Notes under the pieces: model-generated | The model's input: only the letters and a program-made list of their open reading frames with translations | Database searches by the model: none | What the model was told of the DNA's origin: nothing | Translations under genes and position numbers: made by a program | Assembly (NCBI RefSeq): GCF_009796745.1 | Contig: NZ_CP047024.1 | Coordinates: forward strand, 3,844,001 to 3,908,000 | DNA length: 64,000 nt | Reading direction: 5' to 3' | DNA from: Paraglaciecola sp. L1A13 | GTDB taxonomy: Bacteria; Pseudomonadota; Gammaproteobacteria; Enterobacterales; Alteromonadaceae | Shown: one piece after another, positions 16,979-26,009 of the stretch | Numbering within the stretch: position 1 is the stretch's first letter | Layout: every line of letters begins with the position of its first letter

Positions 16979-17995
16979 ATGAAAAATCGTCATTCACTCT
17001 TCCAATTAATCATGGCTTTCAGCCTGCTTTTCCCATCACTCTATGTACAGGCGGACGCATTCGATACGTCACTCTTAGGTGAGAATAGCCGCTGGGCAAT
17101 CGATGCATCAGCAAGAGTGAGCCGCAATACCCAGAGTAAAAATAATGCGAATGTCTTTGCATTGGGGTTAGATGTTCATAAAGTCTTTAGTGGAAGCAAC
17201 AGAGATATTGGTACGCTAGTTTTCCAACCTTATCTAGTCAAATTAAATAACGTCAAGTCCCCTTCTTTTTACTTCGATGATGGGGATGATACCGAGCTAA
17301 CTTGGCGAATTGCCAACTTCAACTATACCGCCCTTACTCAAGGCAAACTAAATATCAGGTTAGGTCATTTTGAAATTCCTTATGGCTTAGAATACCAAGT
17401 AGATACCAACGGCACATTACGTCAATTAACGTTTGGTGATCGAGGCATAAAAGCGGATTGGGGCCTGTCTGTAAACGGTATCTTTCCCTTTTTAGAATAT
17501 GAGATAGCATTGACACGTGGCTCGGGTAATGAAATATCAAGCACGCATAATCCGCATATTTTTTCAGGTCGTATAGGCACCCCCAGTCAAAAGAATCTTA
17601 CTGGCGGGCTATCGTGGTTTTACGGAGACGTATTAACAGAAGCTGGGGTCACAGAGCGCAAAAAGTTAGGAATCGATGCCTCATATTTTCTTTATCAATG
17701 GCAATTTATGTTTGAGTCATCGATTGGCCAAACAGCAGGAAACAACACCCGCAACAGCTTTGCAGAGGTATCTTGGATGAATGCCAAAGAACAGTTAAAA
17801 AGCTACCTACAGATCGGCTATCAGGATATAGAGCAGATCGATCAAACCGACTCCGCTAGCTATTGGGTTGCTGGAGTCCAGTGGCAAAATACCAACGGGC
17901 TAGACATAAGCGCGCAATACAAACATAAATTGAATGCATCACCTACACTCAATACTGATCCTAACTTAAGTATACAACTGAGATACAGATTGTGA
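16979..17995 (+). CDS. Predicted outer-membrane beta-barrel (porin-like) protein
   Basis: A 338-residue exported protein: signal peptide about residues 1-26 (ending VQADA), then repeated amphipathic strands such as GTLVFQPYLVKL and LNIRLGHFEIPYGLEYQ, ending LSIQLRYRL. The pattern fits a porin or phosphate-selective-porin-like barrel; I cannot name a substrate. It is the first gene of a three-gene operon: its stop overlaps the start of the next gene by four bases, and a GGDEF-EAL gene follows. The operon therefore links an outer-membrane channel, a periplasmic protein and a c-di-GMP protein. Confidence 0.65.
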   Translation: MKNRHSLFQLIMAFSLLFPSLYVQADAFDTSLLGENSRWAIDASARVSRNTQSKNNANVFALGLDVHKVFSGSNRDIGTLVFQPYLVKLNNVKSPSFYFDDGDDTELTWRIANFNYTALTQGKLNIRLGHFEIPYGLEYQVDTNGTLRQLTFGDRGIKADWGLSVNGIFPFLEYEIALTRGSGNEISSTHNPHIFSGRIGTPSQKNLTGGLSWFYGDVLTEAGVTERKKLGIDASYFLYQWQFMFESSIGQTAGNNTRNSFAEVSWMNAKEQLKSYLQIGYQDIEQIDQTDSASYWVAGVQWQNTNGLDISAQYKHKLNASPTLNTDPNLSIQLRYRL

Positions 17996-18624
17996 TGATA
18001 GGCTTTAACCAAATATCCGTAGTGAAATACCTAAGAATGCCAGTATTATTATTGGCGATTGTTTCGTTGCATACCAATGCGGCGTTTTGCTCATTGCGCG
18101 ATCCTGTTTCCGCGATACAAGCCCTGTACACAGAAGATTACCAGTTCCGCACTGTGGTTAGCGACGTGACAGAGGGCGATAGAGAACAATTAAAACAGTT
18201 GTTACCTTTTACTATCCACCAAAGCGAAGTGAGTAAGCATACCCTATATGTGTTATACAAAGACGACCAACCTCAGGGCTTTTTACAAGCCCGTTCTGAA
18301 TGGGCAAAATGGGGGTTGGTAGAGTTAGCGTGGGCGATTAATCTAGATAGAAGCCTCAAAGGTTTTTATTTTCAACGCTGCCGAAGCCCTCAATGCAACG
18401 AAACCGTTTTAGCAAGTATTAACCAAACGCTCGGAGGTAAGTCCTTCACACAATTAAGAAGATTATTAAGTGATGACGGAACAAGCCTTTCACAGCAAGG
18501 CGTGGCGGCCTTTCCAATAGCGCAAAATTTGGCGCTCTTGACCCTTCACTCTGCCCTGAAAACGCTAGCGATAACGGATATTAGCTGGAAAAAAGAAATT
18601 CATAATTTATCTGCAAGCCAATAG
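17992..18624 (+). CDS. Conserved periplasmic protein of unknown function, c-di-GMP operon
   Basis: The 210-residue product has an N-terminal export signal (about residues 13-31) and then a compact domain I do not recognise by name. It has a single Cys at the start of the mature part (FCSLRDPVSAIQALY) and a Cys pair in FQRCRSPQCNETV. The central part, YVLYKDDQPQGFLQARSEW and WGLVELAWAINLD, looks like a ligand-sensing fold. It overlaps the porin-like gene by four bases and lies 11 bases before the GGDEF-EAL gene, so it may pass a periplasmic signal to that protein. That role is inferred only from context. Confidence 0.55.
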   Translation: MMIGFNQISVVKYLRMPVLLLAIVSLHTNAAFCSLRDPVSAIQALYTEDYQFRTVVSDVTEGDREQLKQLLPFTIHQSEVSKHTLYVLYKDDQPQGFLQARSEWAKWGLVELAWAINLDRSLKGFYFQRCRSPQCNETVLASINQTLGGKSFTQLRRLLSDDGTSLSQQGVAAFPIAQNLALLTLHSALKTLAITDISWKKEIHNLSASQ

Positions 18625-18635
18625 GCAAGAAATAA

Positions 18636-20636
18636 ATGAGAATAAGAAGCTATTTAGCCCTATTGGTATGTGCCTGTTTATTGGGTGCTTACGTTTTGGA
18701 GCAAGTCTTAGCCTACCGCTTCACGAGTGTACAAACCTTAGCCCAAGAGCATAGTGACAGTTTATTATGGCAAAAAGATTTACAACGAATTGAAAATACT
18801 GCCTCTCAATTTTTGATCTCATCAGATTTAGTCATAGGTTCGGGTAATACGTATCTTATTTTCGGGGCGAAAAATATGGGCGAATATCTGACAAATGAAC
18901 TCGATTTAATGCAATCTAACAGCCCCTTTTCAACATTAACATCAAAAATTCATGAATCCTTAACATTGGTAAAGAGTATTAATGGCGTACTCGATATTAT
19001 TGCCGACCTTCCCCCAACCAAATTGCAACGAAGCCTTAGTCAATTATTAATTCAATACGATCCTATCAGTCTAGCGCTTTCACGAAACATTCAATTTCTA
19101 ACGCAGCAAACCGCCATTATGGTGCAAACAGAAGCTCAGTTTCTGCAAGATGAAAAGAAACGAATGGAGCTAATAAGCTGGGCAACCAGAATAGCGTTTT
19201 TCATTGTGATCATTGTATTATGGTGGTGGGCCAATACGCGCATTTGTAAGCCGCTAAATAGCTTAATTTATTCATCACACCGTGCCTTATCGGGTCACGA
19301 TTTTGAGGCCACTGATCGCGCCCCTACAGAAATAATTGAGTTAAGCAACGACTTCAAATATTTAACTGAAACCCTATTCCATCAAGCCTCTCACGATCCG
19401 CTAACTGAGTTACAAAATAGGCGAGCATTCGAGCGTAACCTCAACGAGATTATTCACGATCGGCAACACAATTACTTTCTTTTCTTCATTGACTTAGATT
19501 ATTTTAAAACAATCAATGACACATGTGGTCACGCCGCTGGTGATGAAATATTAGTCAGCGTTGCACGTATTTTAAAAGATAATGTGCGAGGCCATGATAT
19601 CGTTGCCCGGTTGGGCGGTGACGAATTTGCGGTTTTAATCAAAGACTGTCCTTTTGATAAAGCGCTGAAAATTGCCACTAATATCAAAGACAATATCCGT
19701 CGCTTAACCTATCACTGGGAGGGCGAAACGTTTCATTTGAGCGCCAGCATAGGTGTTGCCACAAAAATGTATAATAGCACCACTACTGAGTTATTAAATT
19801 CAGCCGATGTGGCCTGCGGACTAGCAAAAAACGCGGGACGCAATACTGTGCACCTTTATGACGCAACTAAAGAACAAAGCTGCGATAAACAGCAAGATAT
19901 ATTGTCTGTGCATCAAATCAATAATGCCCTCGATAACAATCATTTTATCCTATATAAACAAGATATTACCCCATTGCAAAATTCGAATGGGGGTCAGTAT
20001 TTTGAAATTCTATTACGTATGAAATGCCCAGACGGCGGTATTATAAGTCCAGTTAACTTTTTCCCAATTGCCGAACGTTATCGACTCACGAGTAAAATCG
20101 ATAGCTGGGTAGTTAATGCGCTATTCCAACACTTTGTTAGTCATCAAGAACAACTCGAGGATATTCAGGCCATTTCCATCAACTTGTCGGGTCACTCTAT
20201 GAATGATGGAGAACTAGAACAGTTCATTATTGATAAAATTGCGAACGGAGATATTCCCGCTGAAAAATTATGCTTCGAAATAACCGAAACAGTGGCGATC
20301 ACCAATGTTAAACGCGCCCGCCAGTTTATGGATAACATCAGAGCACTGGGCTGTAGTTTCGCCTTGGATGATTTCGGCCGCGGACATTCGTCCTATACAA
20401 ATATTCGAGAACTTCCCACTGAAAAAATAAAAATTGATGGTTCATTCATCTCCGGGATGCTGGAAAATCCGCTAGATTACACAATGGTAAAATCTATATG
20501 TGATCTTGCTAAGGCGGCTAATCAAGAAGTGATCGCTAAATTTGTAGAAGATAAAAAAACAATGGAAGCTCTAACAAAGCTAGGCGTAGATTACGCTCAA
20601 GGTTACTACTTTTGCCAACCCACTGAGCTGATTTAA
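18636..20636 (+). CDS. Membrane GGDEF-EAL protein; EAL probably inactive
   Basis: The 666-residue protein has membrane segments at about residues 5-27 and 180-200 enclosing a periplasmic helical sensor, a HAMP-like linker, then GGDEF and EAL domains. The GGDEF site is intact (RLGGDEFAVL) and has an inhibitory I-site RGHD exactly five residues before it, so it should make c-di-GMP under product control. The EAL domain has EILLR for EALLR, DDFGRG, and KIDGSF, but the usual AEGVE reads AKFVE: the Glu 36 residues after the KID lysine, the expected general base, is Lys. Phosphodiesterase activity is therefore doubtful. It is the last gene of the porin-like/periplasmic-protein operon. Confidence 0.88.
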   Translation: MRIRSYLALLVCACLLGAYVLEQVLAYRFTSVQTLAQEHSDSLLWQKDLQRIENTASQFLISSDLVIGSGNTYLIFGAKNMGEYLTNELDLMQSNSPFSTLTSKIHESLTLVKSINGVLDIIADLPPTKLQRSLSQLLIQYDPISLALSRNIQFLTQQTAIMVQTEAQFLQDEKKRMELISWATRIAFFIVIIVLWWWANTRICKPLNSLIYSSHRALSGHDFEATDRAPTEIIELSNDFKYLTETLFHQASHDPLTELQNRRAFERNLNEIIHDRQHNYFLFFIDLDYFKTINDTCGHAAGDEILVSVARILKDNVRGHDIVARLGGDEFAVLIKDCPFDKALKIATNIKDNIRRLTYHWEGETFHLSASIGVATKMYNSTTTELLNSADVACGLAKNAGRNTVHLYDATKEQSCDKQQDILSVHQINNALDNNHFILYKQDITPLQNSNGGQYFEILLRMKCPDGGIISPVNFFPIAERYRLTSKIDSWVVNALFQHFVSHQEQLEDIQAISINLSGHSMNDGELEQFIIDKIANGDIPAEKLCFEITETVAITNVKRARQFMDNIRALGCSFALDDFGRGHSSYTNIRELPTEKIKIDGSFISGMLENPLDYTMVKSICDLAKAANQEVIAKFVEDKKTMEALTKLGVDYAQGYYFCQPTELI

Positions 20637-21061
20637 TCAGCGTTATAAATTCTATAATCGTGCAAGGGTGCGAAGTATAATTGATAGAAAGTGACATGAA
20701 AAAGCCGCGACATAAAACATGTGGCGGCCCAGGGATTACACGACAGTTCACTAGGCTGTCTTAATGTTAGTCGCCATAAACAGGTAAAAAGTTTAAAAGA
20801 ATTTAAAATTTAATTTTAAAGCGATATTTTATCAGGTATTTGCAAGCTAATATGTGGGAATATTTTCACTCCTAATAATGTTAATTAAATTAGTCATTTA
20901 ACGAAATATCAATATTTTTCAGCGATTTACTTTTTGAATATAGCTCTGTTACATTTAGACTGATTTAAAATCAAGTTTGGTGCGATAGCCAAAATTACCA
21001 GTATTGAGTTGGTCAAGCATGCGTTCTGGCTCACTCAAAAACACACAACCAAGAGAGCATT
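20637..21061. other. AT-rich intergenic region before the DHH gene
   Basis: 425 bases with no credible gene. A hairpin (GCCGCGACAT / ATGTGGCGGC, 20704-20728, one mismatch) follows the GGDEF-EAL gene but has no T-run, so it is only a weak terminator candidate. The rest is strongly AT-rich and probably holds the promoter of the DHH gene, whose ATG has AAGAGAG upstream. Confidence 0.5.
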
Positions 21062-21991
21062 ATGTCTAATAGTACTTTTCGACTCATTACCAGAAGCGAT
21101 TTCGACGGCTTAGTGTGCGCCGCTTTGCTTAAAGATATGAACATGATTGACGATATTAAATTTGTTCATCCAAAAGATATGCAAGACGGTAAAATTGAAG
21201 TGGGCCCCCGCGATATTTTAACCAACTTACCTTACGTGGAAGGTTGTCACATGTGTTTCGACCATCACCACAGTGAAACGGTCCGCAACAAGGCTTACAA
21301 CAACCACGTTATTGACCCAGACGCCCCTTCAGCAGCTCGTGTTGTCTATGACTACTATGGCGGTAAAAATAAATTTCCCAAAATCTCTGATGAACTAATG
21401 AACGCTGTTGATAAAGGCGATTCAGCAGCCTTTAACCAAGAAGAAGTATTAGACCCACAAGGATGGGATCTAATGAATTTCTTAATGGATGCTCGTACCG
21501 GCCTAGGACGCTTTCGAGAATTTACCATATCAAACTATAACTTGATGATGAAATTGATTGATTGCTGCTTGGATCTTAGCGTTGATGAGATTATTCAACT
21601 GCCTGATGTTCAAGAACGCATTAAAATCTACCAAGAACATCGTTCTTTAGCTATTGAACAAATAAAGCGCTGCGCGACAGTAAAAAACAACTTGGTGATC
21701 CTCGACCTAAAAGATGAAGATCCGATATATGCAACCAATCGCTTTATGATTTACGCACTTTTTCCAGAGTGTAATATCTCTATCCACAAGATGTGGGGGT
21801 TTCAAAAACAAAACGTTGTACTGGCTATCGGTAAGTCTATCTTGAATAAAACCTCGAACACCAATATTGGTGAAGTCTGTTTGCAATATGAAGGAGGTGG
21901 GCACGAAAATGCCGGGACGTGTCAAGTTGCAACAGTTCAAGCAGAGGCTGTATTACATGAAATAACGCAAAAAATTAACCAAGACGGTTAA
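21062..21991 (+). CDS. DHH/DHHA1-family phosphoesterase (exopolyphosphatase-like)
   Basis: A 309-residue cytoplasmic protein of the DHH phosphoesterase superfamily, which includes exopolyphosphatases and oligonucleotide-hydrolysing enzymes. Metal-binding motifs are visible: RSDFDGLVCA (residues 12-21), the DHH motif in CFDHHHSE, and a third acidic motif in DKGDSAAF. The C-terminal DHHA1 region ends with YEGGGHENAGTC, the usual substrate-binding glycine motif. The ATG has an AAGAGAG site nine bases upstream. A strong terminator follows. Polyphosphate is a possible substrate but short RNA or dinucleotides cannot be excluded. Confidence 0.82.
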   Translation: MSNSTFRLITRSDFDGLVCAALLKDMNMIDDIKFVHPKDMQDGKIEVGPRDILTNLPYVEGCHMCFDHHHSETVRNKAYNNHVIDPDAPSAARVVYDYYGGKNKFPKISDELMNAVDKGDSAAFNQEEVLDPQGWDLMNFLMDARTGLGRFREFTISNYNLMMKLIDCCLDLSVDEIIQLPDVQERIKIYQEHRSLAIEQIKRCATVKNNLVILDLKDEDPIYATNRFMIYALFPECNISIHKMWGFQKQNVVLAIGKSILNKTSNTNIGEVCLQYEGGGHENAGTCQVATVQAEAVLHEITQKINQDG

Positions 21992-22011
21992 CTGTAGTAA
22001 TCCAAAAAACC

Positions 22012-22043
22012 AAAGCCGCACTGCTACATAGCAGTGCGGCTTT
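22012..22043. terminator. Bidirectional terminator
   Basis: A 13-bp perfect stem AAAGCCGCACTGC / GCAGTGCGGCTTT with a six-base loop separates the convergent DHH gene and VC2046-family gene. It serves the plus strand best. Confidence 0.85.
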
Positions 22044-22047
22044 CTAT

Positions 22048-22584
22048 TTAGGCTTGCATTTTCAGACCAATTTCTTCGAGTAAATCAAAGATCCCTGTTT
22101 CATCTACTGTTATTTCACTATTCTCTTGAGGCGTCGTTTTTGAGTAACGCGCTTGTGTATAGGTATCGCAATTTACATAAATTTCATCATCGATATGGTA
22201 AGGATCATTATGCAAGGATAATGGTTGAGGATGCATCACTAACCATAACTGAGCACTTCGAATTCCATCATGATGCAAAATATCACTGGCAGTATCGGCC
22301 AAAAGCCAGTCCTGAGCGTGGGCTTGTAAATGAGTCTCAGGGTAATAAGTTGGAACGTCACCCGTCTCTTGGCTTTCGGGTTCTCTTGCTTGGCCAATAT
22401 TAGGGCGAGCCAGCACATCTTGTTGCAACATCGCCAGCAGCAAAGCGAACTTCGCGCCTTGATTAGACGCACGATTAAGTAGCCCGCTGAATTCAATATC
22501 CTGCGTAGCGGCATTAACCGTGTGACTGTTTTGTGTTGACTGAGTCTGCTGCAAACCTTCACTACCAATAAACAACTCGCCCAA
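22048..22584 (-). CDS. VC2046/SO_2500-family protein
   Basis: The 178-residue product matches, from memory, an uncharacterised family restricted to Vibrio, Shewanella and relatives. It has an N-terminal stretch FSGLLNRASNQGAKFALLLA and then a Pro/Asp-rich body with LHNDPYHIDDEIYVN, and no signal peptide or membrane segment. The only full-length start is a TTG at 22584, because TAA lies a few codons upstream in frame; the ribosome site is weak. Function unknown. Confidence 0.65.
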   Translation of the reverse strand: MGELFIGSEGLQQTQSTQNSHTVNAATQDIEFSGLLNRASNQGAKFALLLAMLQQDVLARPNIGQAREPESQETGDVPTYYPETHLQAHAQDWLLADTASDILHHDGIRSAQLWLVMHPQPLSLHNDPYHIDDEIYVNCDTYTQARYSKTTPQENSEITVDETGIFDLLEEIGLKMQA

Positions 22585-22716
22585 CGGCGGGCGTGTTTAA
22601 GATGATTGATTAGTTAGGTTATCGCAGAAAAAACGTTTTGCTTTAGGGCAAATCGACGTATGTGCGCGAGTATATAAAATGCAGGCAGATATAAGTCCGG
22701 TATTTAACACCGTGGG

Positions 22717-22736
22717 CAGGCATCTTGAGATGCCTG
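22717..22736. terminator. Short hairpin downstream of the M23 peptidase gene
   Basis: CAGGCATC / GATGCCTG around a TTGA loop is perfect over eight base pairs and lies 26 bases after the stop at 22762. It has no T-run on the minus strand, so its strength as a terminator is uncertain. Confidence 0.4.
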
Positions 22737-22761
22737 AGTTTCAACCGCTATGTTCCTGAAA

Positions 22762-23571
22762 TTAACGTTTAGGCACCAGCAGGGCAGGATCTAAACGTAC
22801 GCTCATCCAATTCATTCGCCAATCTAAATGTGCACCTGTGACACGTCCTGTGGCGCCAATTTCAGCCACGGGCTGACCTTGTTTGATTTGCTCTCCCGCT
22901 TTGACGAGACCTTTACTCAAATGCAAAAAGGTTGAAGAAACACCTAATCCATGATCGATTATCATTGTGCCTCCAGAGTAATACATATCCGGCACAAAAA
23001 GAGTCACCACGCCATCTGCAGGGGCATAAACCGTTGTCCCCGTGGGCGCTGCTACATCAACACCATAATGAGGTCGTTTAGGTTGCCCGTTGAGTACGCG
23101 CTGGCTGCCATATACTCCACTGATAGGGCCTTGTGCTGGCCAAATAAAGTTTTGAGCAAAATCGCTACGAGAATCACGACGTGCTCTGGCTTGAGCGACC
23201 TGTATATTATCTCGTTTAATTCTATCGAGTACCTCTTTTGGCGGCGAAACCATTTTACTAGGCAAACCTTCGATGCGTTGAATATCGTATGTTCTGGGTG
23301 TTAACGTAAGACTTTTCTCATGGCTTTCACCTTGAGGATCTCGCCATTTAATATGATGCTCTAATTCATCATCACGACTAAAACCGAATGCAAAATTACC
23401 GTCCTCGCCGATAAGAATCGTTTTACCGTCTAACCATATTTCACTACCTGATGGCGCACTGCCTCTGATTAAGCTACCTTGAGTAAGCTCTCCACGCAGC
23501 TCTAACATTTCAGCTTGGGCGCCAACCATAAACATCAGATTCACAAAAGCGCCAAAAAAGAACTTACCCAT
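22762..23571 (-). CDS. Periplasmic M23-family peptidase (LytM-type)
   Basis: The 269-residue protein has a signal peptide (residues 1-20, ending AQAE), an N-terminal beta-rich domain, and a C-terminal M23 domain. Zinc-site motifs are present: HYGVDVAAPTGTTVYAPADG (first His and Asp) and GAHLDWRMNW (the HxD-type second motif), with FLHLSKGLVKAG supplying the middle His. M23 enzymes cut peptidoglycan cross-links, usually at glycine or diaminopimelate bonds, so it is probably an active endopeptidase in wall growth or separation. Its start overlaps the end of the PTPS-like gene by eight bases, so the two are co-translated, although no functional link is obvious. Confidence 0.88.
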   Translation of the reverse strand: MGKFFFGAFVNLMFMVGAQAEMLELRGELTQGSLIRGSAPSGSEIWLDGKTILIGEDGNFAFGFSRDDELEHHIKWRDPQGESHEKSLTLTPRTYDIQRIEGLPSKMVSPPKEVLDRIKRDNIQVAQARARRDSRSDFAQNFIWPAQGPISGVYGSQRVLNGQPKRPHYGVDVAAPTGTTVYAPADGVVTLFVPDMYYSGGTMIIDHGLGVSSTFLHLSKGLVKAGEQIKQGQPVAEIGATGRVTGAHLDWRMNWMSVRLDPALLVPKR

Positions 23572-24439
23572 AAGCGATTGCCCCTTTACCTACTCCCTCA
23601 AATGCATATACTTTGAATTCGCTTTCAGGTTCAAGACGTTTTTGTTCATTTGCGATATATTGAGCTAAACATTCGACGGTAGTGTCAGTATCAACCATTT
23701 CGGTTTCTGCTTTTGGAATAGCCAATTCAAACCATCCCTGTGACGATTCATAGCCAAACAAATAATGCTCACTAAAATTAACGTCACTTTTAGCGAAATT
23801 AACCTTGTCTGGCCCGACCAAATCTTCATTTGATCCCACGTAGATATCGCACCAACGCTCAGACCAATACTGCTGCCATTCATTACTTTCATGTTGATTT
23901 TCAATAATCGTAATTTTCGAACGATGACCATGGGCAATACGTTGACAATTTCCGTCGTGCTTTTTTAAGCCATGGGTATAGTGGTAATAAGGTGTACTAA
24001 TCACTTCAGCACGCAGGGTCAATTCAAGACCAGCGACGTTTTCAGGCAAATGAGTGGCGATGACTTGCTTTAAATATTGGCTCACAGAAGACATGGTCAC
24101 ATGTTTTGAATAGATAAAACCATACGCTTCAGATGGGCAATTAAGGTGAATTGAACGGCCGTCAGGACGCATAAAATCAACACTTACCCGATCATTTTTT
24201 TCGTCCCGCAAAATATGACTATATTCATGCTCTACGGGAATGAGCAATTTGTGATCGACATATTCGTCAATCAAATATTTTAGCTGTTTTTTAACCTTTG
24301 AAAAATCGAGCACCATGCTCTCTTCATTTAAATCGCCATCTAAAACGACATCGACTATCCAACTTTCACCAACCATGCCGCGTTTTGGGCATAGGTATGA
24401 GAAATCCATAACGGTTAAATCGTTAACGAATAATTGCAT
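23564..24439 (-). CDS. Two-domain 6-pyruvoyl-tetrahydropterin-synthase-like protein
   Basis: The 291-residue protein appears to be two fused PTPS/QueD folds. The C-terminal half keeps the active-site pattern: His in YHYTHGLKKHDGNC (about 156), Cys165 and the zinc pair in IAHGHRSK (170 and 172). In the N-terminal half the equivalent positions read MDFSYLCPKRGMVGESW, without the HGH zinc ligands, although the later VLDFSKVKKQL and VDHKLLIP parts of the fold remain. PTPS family members make pterins or, as QueD, 6-carboxytetrahydropterin for queuosine. The enzyme probably works through the second domain. The gene overlaps the M23 peptidase gene by eight bases. Confidence 0.75.
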   Translation of the reverse strand: MQLFVNDLTVMDFSYLCPKRGMVGESWIVDVVLDGDLNEESMVLDFSKVKKQLKYLIDEYVDHKLLIPVEHEYSHILRDEKNDRVSVDFMRPDGRSIHLNCPSEAYGFIYSKHVTMSSVSQYLKQVIATHLPENVAGLELTLRAEVISTPYYHYTHGLKKHDGNCQRIAHGHRSKITIIENQHESNEWQQYWSERWCDIYVGSNEDLVGPDKVNFAKSDVNFSEHYLFGYESSQGWFELAIPKAETEMVDTDTTVECLAQYIANEQKRLEPESEFKVYAFEGVGKGAIAYG

Positions 24440-24558
24440 AAAACAGACTGAATACCTTTGTTGAGACCACGCGCAGTATATCGCGAGTATGAAACTTTAT
24501 CATGTGTTTACACCAGCGAGCATAAACAAGCCGGTGTAGTGTTAACCCAAAAAAACAA

Positions 24559-25608
24559 TTACTTTTGTGCTTTTAGCAGCTGGTCTTTGAGATTCGGAGG
24601 AATACCTTTAATCATTAAAGTGTCAGAGCCCGCATCGTAATGCACCCGTTCACCATATAGATTACGCTCAAAACTAAGACTAATCCCGCCTCCTTGTCCG
24701 CTAAATTTTGCTAACGTTTTCAAAACACTACGGTCGGCCTGGAATGTCTCTTCGATAGGTGATTCACTGTTCGCAACAAATTGATAAAAATCGTCGCCAT
24801 CGGGCTCTTTCGGCAGTTTATCGGCTAATTCCTTAAGTTGAATATCTTCACCTGCGTCGAGCTTCTCTTTGTAATACTCAGATACAGTTTTGCGCGTAGC
24901 CTGCTTTTCAGTGGCGTCCATCTGCTCTGCCGCTAAGTAATCATCTACCGAACTAAGTAACTGTTTATTTTGCTGTTTAATATCAACCAATTCTTCACAG
25001 CCCAGGAAATGCATGAAGAAGTCTGACACCTTACGGCCCATGCGTCCTTTAATAAAACTGACGTAGCGATTTTGCTCAGGCGTGGTCGAAAGCTGGGTCA
25101 AATCGATGCGCACAGCAAGTTGCATCTTAGCTAGATCAAGGTGATCACTGCTGCTTAGCTCTAAATCACGATTTATTTCTACGTGCTGCTTGGTATTTAA
25201 AATCGCTATCATTAGATACTCAGTTGCCAAGAACTCGTAATGACTAAAAACCACAAATCCGGTTTCAATACTCGCCATATCGGTCATGGTTTTCTTCAAC
25301 ATTTCACTGCTTTGTATACTGAAATGCACAAACTGTTCAGGATCATCTAACATCACTTTGAGTTTGTCTTGGAACGGGCTAACGGGCACAACCTCATTCT
25401 CGCCATCTTGAATGGTTTCTGCGCCTTGTTCTACGAACCCGCCTACCCCTTTACCTGGCTTAGTATTAAAGGCATGGTTAATTTGCTGGGCAAGATCCTC
25501 GATTTCAGGCGAAACTGAAAAACAGCTGTTACGCGGAACGAGTGTTAGCTGTTGTTGATCATTTATCGCAAGTTGGTGTACCACAAAGTGACGAATGAGT
25601 GCGCTCAC
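24559..25608 (-). CDS. yejK: Nucleoid-associated protein YejK/NdpA
   Basis: YejK/NdpA (37-kDa nucleoid-associated protein) binds double-stranded DNA and interacts with topoisomerases. The 349-residue product aligns by eye with E. coli YejK along its length: LIRHFVVHQL at the start, GFVVFSHYEFLATEYLMIAI, RYVSFIKGRMGRKVSDFF, and the C-terminal IKGIPPNLKDQL. I chose GTG at 25608, which has AAAGGAG five bases upstream, over the GTG 15 codons earlier that has no ribosome site. It is divergent from yejL-yejM, the same arrangement as in E. coli. Confidence 0.93.
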   Translation of the reverse strand: MSALIRHFVVHQLAINDQQQLTLVPRNSCFSVSPEIEDLAQQINHAFNTKPGKGVGGFVEQGAETIQDGENEVVPVSPFQDKLKVMLDDPEQFVHFSIQSSEMLKKTMTDMASIETGFVVFSHYEFLATEYLMIAILNTKQHVEINRDLELSSSDHLDLAKMQLAVRIDLTQLSTTPEQNRYVSFIKGRMGRKVSDFFMHFLGCEELVDIKQQNKQLLSSVDDYLAAEQMDATEKQATRKTVSEYYKEKLDAGEDIQLKELADKLPKEPDGDDFYQFVANSESPIEETFQADRSVLKTLAKFSGQGGGISLSFERNLYGERVHYDAGSDTLMIKGIPPNLKDQLLKAQK

Positions 25609-25782
25609 GTTGGCTCCTTTAATTCGGTTGACGGTTTGTGAACTAAAAACCACAAACCTAATTTAATACTGTTAGGCATATTCACTACGTTGAACTGACT
25701 ATTTACACGTCCACATTGCGCATTACTCGCATTTTGAGCAGACCATTGTTACTATCTCGCCATAAACTTTGCGAGAAAAAAA

Positions 25783-26001
25783 ATGCCTCAAAACTCTAAA
25801 TATTCAGACAGTCAATTTGAAGACGTTATGCACGACATCATTATTGCACTAGAAAAGCATCAAGCTAGTCGAGATTTATCATTGATGGTGTTAGGTAATG
25901 TCATCACTAATATTTTCATGCAACAAGTTAACGCAAGTCAGCGCAGTGAAATGGCTGATAAGTTTACACAAGTACTTTTAAAAAGTATCAATGCTAAATA
26001 G
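25783..26001 (+). CDS. yejL: YejL-family small protein (UPF0352/DUF1414)
   Basis: A 72-residue all-helical cytoplasmic protein that matches YejL: YSDSQFEDVMHDIIIALEKH followed by SLMVLGNVITNIF. The function is unknown. It is divergent from yejK and eight bases upstream of yejM, with which it is almost certainly co-transcribed, the arrangement found in enterobacteria. Confidence 0.92.
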   Translation: MPQNSKYSDSQFEDVMHDIIIALEKHQASRDLSLMVLGNVITNIFMQQVNASQRSEMADKFTQVLLKSINAK

Positions 26002-26009
26002 ATAAATTC

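Noticed and set aside
20704..20728. Hairpin after the GGDEF-EAL gene as a terminator
   Set aside because: The stem is good but no T-run follows, so it is mentioned only within the intergenic description.
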